Shown here one piece after another: positions 30,847 to 38,266 of a stretch of DNA of 38,266 bases (position 1 is the stretch's first letter; the number at the start of each line of letters is the position of its first letter). The DNA lies in NCBI RefSeq assembly GCF_001949145.1, contig NW_019091357.1:4474500-4512765 (forward strand). The letters are read 5' to 3'. The position numbers and the translations under genes were made by a program. Source of the stretch: Acanthaster planci (Eukaryota > Echinodermata > Asteroidea > Valvatida > Acanthasteridae). Under the pieces are notes generated by a model, which worked only from the letters and a program-made list of their open reading frames with translations, ran no database searches and was not told where the DNA came from.

Positions 30847-32522
30847 GACCGCCCCTGCATTTGGGTAAAAGGGGGAGGGGCATTAATGTTTAAAGAATAA
30901 CGGCTGTGCTTTGCTTTCCTACAGTGTAGAGGCGAGGTGAGGCCGAAACGCCAAGCATCACTCATTTCTCATGGTAGATTCTGCCCTGAGTTATTAGAGT
31001 AGGTGGGCAGTGCACAAGTGCACCAGGTTGCCAAGAACATCATCAGGTTTTAACACGAGGAATTGTGAAAAGCATGTTAACTTTTTCCTTCGAAAGTGTA
31101 GCCAACAGTACTGTGGTTAAGACAATTTACTGGTAAAAGGAAACTCGATATGAAGAAATTATGCCAAAATTCCCTTAAAATGAAGATAAACGAACGTAGA
31201 TTGACTTAAATGAACTGAAATACATTACTAGGAAATGAGACCATCAAATGCAGCTGTAGTTATCAAGTACAGTGCTACCAAGAATTTAAAATCCATCTCT
31301 TTGATTGTGTCATCCAAGTTATTTATAGTCTCAGGTTTCCATTCCGTCCCTGCCTCGTGGGACCAGGTAGCAAGTACAGATTATCACAGACGTCTCTTCC
31401 GTTGGACTTCCTCTCCAAAATCATGACTAGTTGGCGTGTTCATGTGTCCATGGATTTCACGGTATAATCTGCTACATTTTGATGGCTCTTTTTATACACC
31501 GTAACTGAAACAAGTAATTTCCTTTCTAGTGTGTTATTTTCATACAAAGTAATGGAAATGTGCAACGTTTCAAGACATTTTTAAAAATAGTTTCCTAACC
31601 CGGACCCCACGTACGCTGTAGGCTTGGATAAATTAACCTTAGAAGATTTCTGCCTTGTTAAATTGCATGTTTCCATTTCAAAGGCATATACATGTAATTC
31701 TCAAATCCTTTAGAGGATTTTGGAATCACACGACTGCTGAAAAAAAAAAGGCAAAATTCATATTTTGGACAGGCTAAAGCTTTTTCTTGCGTAATTGTAG
31801 TTTAAAACAGTTTTATTGTGATCAAACTTGGTGAACCATTTTGAATGTTTCATCACAGCATATACTAAAGATTCAAAAGTGGAAAAACCTGCAGCCACTT
31901 GCCATTGCCATTGCCCAACGTAGCAAACCATCCCATAGTGCTTATAGCCTCGAGCCAGTCACATGTATAGACCAAATTGGTGTCTACTGTACGTTGAATG
32001 AATCATGGCTGGGACTGATGTCTAAAAATAGTTTGACCTTGTCTGGATAGCTGAGGTGTAGTACTTTTATCTTGAAAGATCTCTGCAATACAGATCTGAC
32101 CAGGCAGCTGTGCTACAAATGTATGTGTGAGCAGCATGCATGCCATCGAGCTGCTCCGTTGTGTTGAAATGACCTATGTTAGGTCGGTTATAAATATCGC
32201 CTCCAACAGGGATGACTAGTTTCTTATGTCATTGCCAACTGTTACAAAACCCCTGCTTGTTGGATGTTATTTGTGCACATGCGGAGGATTTCGCTTTTGT
32301 CCAGATTGTTACCCCAAAGTATTTAACACTACTTAGGTTGTTCTCAAGAATACATGTTTTGGAACCAACATAAGGGTATAAAATGTGTTATTGTACATAA
32401 AGAAACACTTGGCCTCAAGTTTTACTATATCCTCACTATTAATGTTAAATTGTTAGCATTAACCTTTTTTCAAGTCTGACAGTTACAGTAAATGACCGTA
32501 ATGTGGTGTACCATATGAACTA

Positions 32523-32528
32523 AATAAA
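32523..32528 (+). terminator. Candidate polyadenylation signal, distal
   Basis: AATAAA in CTAAATAAAG about 2.8 kb after the stop codon, followed by T-rich sequence. Confidence 0.4.
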
Positions 32529-32545
32529 GAAGCCGTTGGCTCATG

Positions 32546-33779
32546 TAACTTTATTTAGAAGACTAGTCAAGAATGATTATTGCAGTCACGTATGGTCTGC
32601 CAAACGGAAGAGATTAGGTTGAGACTTGGTTGGGAGTGCACTAGTGGTGTGTGTGTGTGGGGAATCAAGGCATGGCCTGCAAATGGACACATATAGACTT
32701 GACCTTGGCTCTGGACGCTCTTGTTAAACCAGTGTCCAGTCCCACATAATTACTGCTTCTTGTGACCAGTAATAGCTCATTAAATTGTTCATTTTTGCCA
32801 GAAACCCTTAATGATCAAACATGGACACAGAACCATATTTCTTTTTTTTGGCGGGGGGGGGACTTTTTGGGTTGGGGCTGATAATTAGGAATTTTATTAC
32901 GGCCTATGTGAGAGTCAAGTTGAGGCTATTTCTTGGGTCTTTTCACATGCCTTTTAAAGGAAAGGGAATGAAATTGACCGAAACAATTGCCTTTCATTTC
33001 CCTGAATGGGGGAGGGGGGGAGTGCCATAGCCTCCATTGTCCCTCACGCTGGATCTGTCCTTGGACGTTATTGGTTGGTAAGGACAAGATTGACATAGAA
33101 ATTAGAGCTTTGGGTAAACTAGTTTCTCATTCATTCTTCATATATTTTTTTTTCAATCTTTTTTTTTTGGCGTGACTAATCTCATGTGGGTGTGAGCTGG
33201 CATGACGCTAACTTGAAATAGGCCTACTTGAGTCTCACACTTGTGAAATCAAGGATAAAGACCTGTGCTGTGGTCATGATGAAAATGTGCTTTGCTGCCC
33301 ATTCATCCACCTGATATTTATGGTCATGAAACATACTAAATTTCCTCTTTGGCCAAGCAGCAGTGTCTATCACAAAGCCAGCAAGCTATCCAGTTTAAAT
33401 ACCTATCGGCTGACCATAAATGCATGATTCTCTGATTCTTTTTTAAAGGCTTGTCTTAGGCTAGCTCTGTCTGTTGGGCCTGCAATGGTGAGGAAATCTT
33501 TTGCCTAACTTTGCTGTCAGGTCAAGAAAATGTTGACTAACTCGTAACTTCCCTATTACGGTCAATTTTTTGCCTAACTTTCCACTGACTGGAGGCAGCA
33601 TACCGATACGGCGGTAATGTGTATGAAAAAATAATTCCAAACTTTTCATTAACCTTGTAAAGGAACCTGTTCATGGTTTACTCAACTTTACATTTTCGTA
33701 GTGACCAACTTCTTCACGTGAATATGGAATTTGTGAGACAAATTACCATTTGAAATAGGCGGATTATATTTCGATACGT
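32546..33779. other. Spacer between the two genes
   Basis: No coding exon or RNA gene is recognised. G/T homopolymer runs occur near 32850, 33010 and 33147. Confidence 0.5.
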
Positions 33780-33945
33780 TCTCACCACCGCAATGCAACT
33801 CCTTGCATGCAGCTGTACGGCGGTACTCGACTCGCGCGGTTGACACGGCGCGCGCGGCAGGGCCAATTGTGAAGAGATGACTCAAGAGGGCGCTCTATCA
33901 AATTGACGGTGTGCGCGCGAGAAGTGTTTTCATGGTGGTATGGAA
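33780..33945 (+). promoter_or_regulatory. CpG-rich presumptive POP1 promoter
   Basis: A short island of CG-dense sequence (CTCGACTCGCGCGGTTGAC, ACGGCGCGCGCGGC, GTGTGCGCGCGAG) stands out from AT-rich surroundings, with a CCAAT pentamer at 33862 region and no TATA box. It lies upstream of the POP1 start exon and is the obvious candidate for its promoter, but no start site can be fixed. Confidence 0.4.
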
Positions 33946-34142
33946 CACTGACTAGGCCAACTGTGTTTCTGCAATTCTGGTAGCCTACTTTGATAGCATC
34001 TTCAACAAAAGTTCATGTGTGGGAAAAGTCGGAGAATAGGCCTATCTGCAGTTCCTTTAGAAAGGTTTGTGTTGTTTGAAAAAAATCATCAAATGCGCTT
34101 CTTCTACGTCTGCCGCTGAATGCTACACCGATATAGTATTAG

Positions 34143-34190
34143 GTACGAGATGACTTGGGTACGAGATGACTCGAGTACGAGATGACCGGC
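34143..34190 (+). repeat. Three tandem 16-bp units
   Basis: GTACGAGATGACTTGG, GTACGAGATGACTCGA and GTACGAGATGACCGGC follow each other exactly. The array is 200 bp downstream of the CpG island. Confidence 0.85.
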
Positions 34191-35460
34191 TATTTCTACC
34201 TTCATGTTACACCTACATATAACTTCTACTTGACACCATAGACACGTGTCATGCCTGAGGCTGATTTCACAAAGGACATAGAGCAAGCTAAGGATTATGG
34301 ATAGTGTAGGGCCTGCATGTATGTAGGTGGGCCGGGCATGGTGGGATGCCATATGAAGTGTTTAGTCATGCGGAATAGCAATGAATAGTGTTGGGCTAAC
34401 GTCAGTGAAGACTGTCAAAACCATAGAGCAAGGAACAGAACAGACAAAGGACACAGGGGACTTTAATTGTCATGTAATCTGTTATGCAGGAATGTTAAAT
34501 ATTGACAGACCGACATGACCGAAGAACCTCATGATATGGTAAAAATATCATTCTTTATTAATATTCATTTCCCTGTTATTTAAGAAAGTTATTAAAAAGT
34601 CAAAGAGCTGTTGCAATGCCAAACACCAGGACTCACCCTTTCAATAAATATATCTTCCTTGTGTAGCACGTCTTCGTCACCAGTTACCGTAGATTTCAAA
34701 GAGCTTCAGCTGCATAGATCAGGCAGGAATTGTGGTCGAACCCACTAAAAGCTGCCTACTCCTGGGCACAAAGAGATCTGAAATTTTGTGAATTGCTTCA
34801 ATGACATGAATGACAGACTTTGAGTTGTGAAAAGGAAAAATTCAACTGCAATGTGGTTTTTTTGGTAATCTCTTTTCAAAGCCTTAGGTGCACAGAATTC
34901 AGAAATAGGTAGATCAAGGATACTGCAGACTGAGGACGGGGGTAGGCATGATAGGCCCTAAAGTAAACTGTGTGCAATCTTGCCCACTAGTAACCAGTAG
35001 ACATGGTAGAGGCCTCGTCCCTCTTCCCCAGGGCCCATCCAGTTCATTGTATTTTGAACTGAGAGAATTTGAAGTTCTCACTGAAGAATTTTGGCAACAC
35101 CACATGAGGATAGTCAAGGGAAATGTTGAAATGGGCCACGTTAGGGAAGTTGGAACTCTATGATACATGTACAAGGCGCATGGCCAAGGTGCAAGGCGTC
35201 AGTAGCTTGTGTCATTGGAATTCATACATACAGATTACATCATTAGATGCGTGGGTAAGAGTTCCAAATACGAACATCTCCAGTTTTCCCTTGCAGTGGT
35301 TTATTAGCCATCATAAAGTGATTACATGTCTTAAAATTCAATTTAGCAGGGAAAATTGAAACATACAGGCAGTCACATGTAATCATGAGCTAGTGCTGGT
35401 TTGTCCATCATTCTTGGTGGGAGTTATTCCTCCATGGTTTGAATTCCATCATGTCACCAG
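34191..35460. other. Presumed POP1 5' intron or upstream region
   Basis: No exon is recognised. A further AATAAA (about 34645) and ordinary single-copy-looking sequence are present. Confidence 0.4.
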
Positions 35461-35515
35461 GCGTGTCAGGTTTCCCTGAAATTCTGAGGGATAAGAGAAG
35501 AGCAGGCGCACTGTC

Positions 35516-35576
35516 ATGGAGGGCCAAGAGGGACCAGCTGCCAGGGAGGAGGATATTTTGGCTATCAACCCGAGGG
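35516..35576 (+). CDS. POP1: POP1 coding exon 1 (start exon)
   Basis: ATG with an upstream in-frame stop; encodes [20 protein letters not shown]. Strong donor GAGGG|GTAAGT leaves one base that completes GCC with exon 2. No homology of its own; supported by phase fit and position. Confidence 0.6.
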
Positions 35577-37884
35577 GTAAGTGTTTGTGCGTTTGTGGGC
35601 ATGGTGGGGGCGTGGTGGGAGGGGATAGGCCTGTTGACTTAATCATGGTTGAATCCCTCTGAAAAGGTGGGTGACTTCGATCAACCAAAAACTGTACTGG
35701 TACAGGTTTGCATTTTATGTGCTGTGAGTTTGAGGTGAATATCGTCAGAAATGAAAGACCTATGCAAAACCTTGCACAGGTCCGTACAGAATTTCACTTT
35801 CTGAAAAGAATTGTGGAGGAATTTGTTAGTGTGGATATTAAATTTTAATGATACCCCACATGTATATGACCAAGTAAAAACAGGAGCGGTAAAGGAAATG
35901 CTGATGGAAATGTGCAGGTTGAAAAATGTTCACAGGGCAAGTAAAATGAGTCAGCTCCAGTTTCTCTTTGCTTCATGAAAACAATGGAATTGCCATGTCA
36001 CACCACAACTAGAGCATTGTCCCAACTGCAGACCCAACTGTAGTTGGGTCAGGTCCAACTTCAGTTGGGTCTCTCCCAACTGGGCCCAACTATAGTTGGG
36101 ACAGATGCTGTAGTTGGGGCATAACATCCACATTACGTATGCACTTGTGTGTGTGTATGCGCGGTGTTATGAATGATCTTAAGAATGCCTCAAGTATCAG
36201 TTCTCCTGCGATGGTGTCCGTTTTTAGCACCGCTGTTCAATTTGTTGTAGCCATCAATGTGGCCGAGTTTGCCGGTGCTCGCGCGGCTGAGCTCAAGACC
36301 ATGACGGAGGCCGTCATGACCATGGGGGGCATGCGCAGGACTTTCCAAAAGCTGCCGCGCCATCTGCGACGTCGGGCCATGAGCCATGACCTGCGACGAC
36401 TGCCCAAGAGACTGCGAGATTCTGAAGAGAGAACAGTGAGTTGCCACTTCGTTTTGGTTCGTCACACACAGCATCAGTGTTGTAATCAAATCCATTGCAA
36501 GTTATTTCATAAGTCTCTTCAAAACTCCTTTCACAAAACCAAGTTACCAAGACCTATCGCAGGACCAGTCACAAATAACGGGGCGAAGAGTTTGTCACAG
36601 TTCACTTGAATAGCTTGTGACTTGGATTAAGACTGAATGATTTGTGAGGGACTTGTGATGGACTTGGCCCGCAGCCCTGAACGCAGTTATGAACATGCTT
36701 ACAGGATATTACCCCAATGCATGTAACTTAACCTCAACCCTTTAGGATATTAAGAACTTAAAGTTTTTAAGTTTTCCTTTAGGAACTTAAAGTTTGGCTT
36801 GTGGATAGATATAGACGAGTGTTTTATATTATTTTCATTTCTTCATTCTAATTGTTATCATTTTTTATGGACTTGTTAGCCCCTTAGCCTCTTCTTGTTG
36901 TTTTGTGTCCGTTGTTAGATTTTTCTTACGTCACTTTGTGTGTGGCATTACCTTATTAACCTAAATACTGTGTACTTCTTTTGCCACCATAATTATGTAA
37001 TGTCATTTTCAACAATGTGTAAGTAAACAATTTTTATGGGGTCTCCGGTTTACAAGCTCTGCTTTTTGCAGACCTCCACTTATTGTTAATTAATTGTTCC
37101 ATTCAAATGTTTTAATTTATGTACTCCTCTGACATGCATAAGTGGAAAATGAACTGAAGTGAACTGATATTTGGCAAGGTACCTTGTTGAACAAACGATA
37201 TGCAACACTCTTAGTAAACCCCTGCCGAGTTGCACAAGATTCAACAGGTCAGCTATCCTCTTGACTCTATGGCTGAAGAGTCTCATTATTGCCAGCTCCC
37301 AGAGGACTCCATATATAACACTCTGCAAAGGAATTAACTCTCATTACCGCAACACTGGCGGTTTATTCCTCTGCTGTTGACTGCTCAGTTCAGCAAGATC
37401 TTACAGGGTATTGCACTTGTCATTTGATGTGTCTGTCAAGGCTATGATTAACCTGATGTTAGGACCTTGAGCTCTGCATTGCCCAAGTTGATACCTCAAG
37501 TTGTAACAAGGTCATTGTAGCAGCATGGAAGGCTGCATGCATGGTCATTACAGTGGCGATGGCAACAGCACTGCATTAATTGAGACCGATAGAATTACTT
37601 TGATATTTGTTTCCTTCGATCTTCAAGATGCAGAAAAGCATGCACAAGAAGAAGGCTGGTCAGGGCAAAGAGGGCGGGGCAGAGGAAGACCTGCCCCCGG
37701 CGAAGCGATCGCGCCGTCACCGTCGCCGGCCCAGTAACCTGAAGGCGGAGTACCAGCGCAGACAGGGCGGCCACGCCTGGTTGGAGACCCATATCTGGCA
37801 TGCCAAGAGGTTCAAGATGGTGGGGCAGTGGGGCTACAAACTGCCCCTGCATCCGTCAGACAAGAGCATCAGGGCCACCTACAG
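35516..37884 (+). CDS. POP1: POP1, RNase P/MRP protein subunit (5' part)
   Basis: Exons 35516-35576, 36251-36435 and 37628-37884, phases 1 and 0 at the two junctions, encode the first 167 residues; the gene runs off the window end with an open phase-2 junction. POP1 is the largest protein of RNase P and RNase MRP, which process tRNA and rRNA precursors in nucleus and nucleolus. Recognition rests on [36 protein letters not shown] and the near-invariant [15 protein letters not shown] and WGYKLP, all in the family order. An in-frame TAA at 35492-35494 precedes the ATG. Only about 20 residues precede the first conserved block, against roughly 100 in human POP1, so either the N-terminus is short or an exon is missing from this model. 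The human protein is about 1,024 residues, so over 80 percent lies beyond the window. Confidence 0.88.
36003..36119. mobile_element. Palindromic element built of CCCAACTNNAGTTGGG units
   Basis: CCCAACTGTAGTTGGG (36033-36048), CCAACTTCAGTTGG (36055-36068) and CCCAACTATAGTTGGG (36085-36100) are self-complementary. They sit between inverted ends CCACAACTAGAGCATTGTCC and GGACAGATGCTGTAGTTGGG. It lies in POP1 intron 1, about 130 bp before exon 2. No coding capacity. Confidence 0.7.
36251..36435 (+). CDS. POP1: POP1 coding exon 2
   Basis: Encodes [17 protein letters not shown] and the Arg-rich block [20 protein letters not shown], diagnostic for POP1 and likely to contact RNA. Acceptor TTTGTTGTAG; donor AACA|GTGAGT, phase 0. 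An alternative acceptor at 36228 would shift the start of the exon but not its conserved part. Confidence 0.92.
36436..37627 (+). other. POP1 intron 2
   Basis: 1.2 kb. Its first third holds a diverged partial copy of the CAAGAC-type element (about 36550-36670). The rest, including a T-rich stretch near 36830-37080, shows no exon. Confidence 0.55.
36550..36670. repeat. Partial second copy of the CAAGAC-type element
   Basis: Shares with 28650-28800 the order AAGACC, GGACCAGTCACAAATAACGG (AGACCAGTCACAAGTAACAG in the other copy), CAGTTCACTTGAAT, TTGTGACTTG and AGACTG, then GACTTGTGATGGACTTGG. Both copies read in the same direction. Confidence 0.6.
37628..37884 (+). CDS. POP1: POP1 coding exon 3
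   Basis: [13 protein letters not shown], a basic [13 protein letters not shown] stretch and the signature [15 protein letters not shown] ... WGYKLP ... RATYR. Acceptor TTCCTTCGATCTTCAAG; donor ACAG|GTACGA, phase 2. Confidence 0.93.
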
Positions 37885-38266
37885 GTACGACTCACGGACG
37901 GTTCATTCCTTGACCATATTATTTGACTGAAAATTGGAAGGCGAAATAAAGCGGTCAACATTTGATGTACAGCCAAACGCCACAAACACTGACCTCTTAG
38001 AAATAAGTTTCTTTGAATAGTATTTGTACAATATTTCCTCTTACTGCAACCTCCAAATGTTTCAACACCGTGGCAATATTTGCTACCACGACAGGTTACG
38101 CACAGTGCCCCAAGTCGTGACACGTGGCTGTTTCACCTGTCGGCCATGCCTTGTGAGATTTGAAGCATTTCATGGTGGAGGTAGCAAGTAGACTAGATAG
38201 GTTGGTGGTAGCACCATGGATATATTTTTTGAGTGTGTGGGGTTCTGAAAAGAAGTGTTGGTACTC
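37885..38266 (+). other. Start of POP1 intron 3
   Basis: Follows the GTACGA donor; no further exon is seen before the window ends. Confidence 0.6.

Larger units (their letters stand above)
29749..32545 (+). other. L3MBTL: Presumed 3'UTR and downstream region of the L3MBTL-like gene
   Basis: No open frame of interest. AATAAA occurs at 30841-30846 and at 32523-32528, giving possible 3'UTRs of about 1.1 or 2.8 kb. It includes an imperfect inverted repeat at about 30275-30491 and a TGAGGCCGAAACGCC stretch near 30932. Which polyadenylation site is used cannot be told from sequence. Confidence 0.5.

Noticed and set aside
30925-30955. Possible third hammerhead (GGCCGAAACGCC) in the 3'UTR
   Set aside because: GAAAC is present but no CTGANGA segment lies at a usable distance on that strand, and no cleavage triplet follows.
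34725-34760. tRNA B-box-like GGTCGAACCCAC
   Set aside because: No A box, no acceptor stem and no cloverleaf can be drawn around it. A similar B-box-like string at 9709-9722 fails for the same reason.
36228-36250. Alternative POP1 exon 2 acceptor at GTTTTTAG (36227)
   Set aside because: It gives extra residues without homology, while the acceptor at 36250 starts exactly at the conserved block and fits the phase of the start exon. It remains possible as an alternative.

Overview
This window is eukaryotic nuclear DNA, most likely from a marine invertebrate deuterostome (echinoderm, hemichordate or lancelet type). Genes are split by GT-AG introns of a few hundred bases to about 6 kb. The non-coding DNA is full of short palindromic transposon relics, TACATGTA-type microsatellites, TAGGCCTA-like motifs and C/G homopolymer runs. 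I cannot fix the species.

Two genes are certain, both on the + strand. The first is an L3MBTL-family chromatin reader, rebuilt here from 18 coding exons between 16333 and 29748. All splice phases agree and the total is 2829 nt (942 codons plus stop). The domain order is an acidic N-terminus, an FCS zinc finger, three MBT repeats, two CCHHC zinc fingers and a C-terminal SAM domain. Its 5'UTR starts upstream: a 3' splice site lies just before 16246. A candidate non-coding first exon and promoter lie near 10.25 kb. The 3'UTR runs to a polyadenylation signal at 30841 or 32523. The second gene is the 5' end of POP1, the large protein subunit of RNase P/MRP. Three coding exons (35516-37884) give its first 167 residues; the rest lies past the window end.

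Layout: 1-10 kb is gene-poor and repeat-rich, with a nested transposon, palindromic MITE-like elements and an inverted element with a hammerhead-ribozyme-like core. From 10 to 16.2 kb is the proposed first intron. From 16.2 to 29.7 kb is the L3MBTL-like coding region, with at least four palindromic elements in its introns. From 29.7 to 33.7 kb are 3'UTR and spacer, and from 33.8 kb on is a CpG-rich presumptive POP1 promoter followed by POP1.

The most informative observations are: (1) the L3MBTL-like protein carries both kinds of CCHHC finger that, as I recall them, are divided among the vertebrate L3MBTL1 and L3MBTL3/4 paralogues, so it looks like the pre-duplication state; (2) each MBT repeat is encoded by one short and one long exon with the same intron phases; (3) at 7848-8140 there is a roughly 293-bp inverted mini-element flanked by a 12-bp target-site duplication, whose arms carry the core of the small dimer-type hammerhead ribozymes known from Penelope-like retroelements. 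I found no evidence of a wholly new biochemical system.
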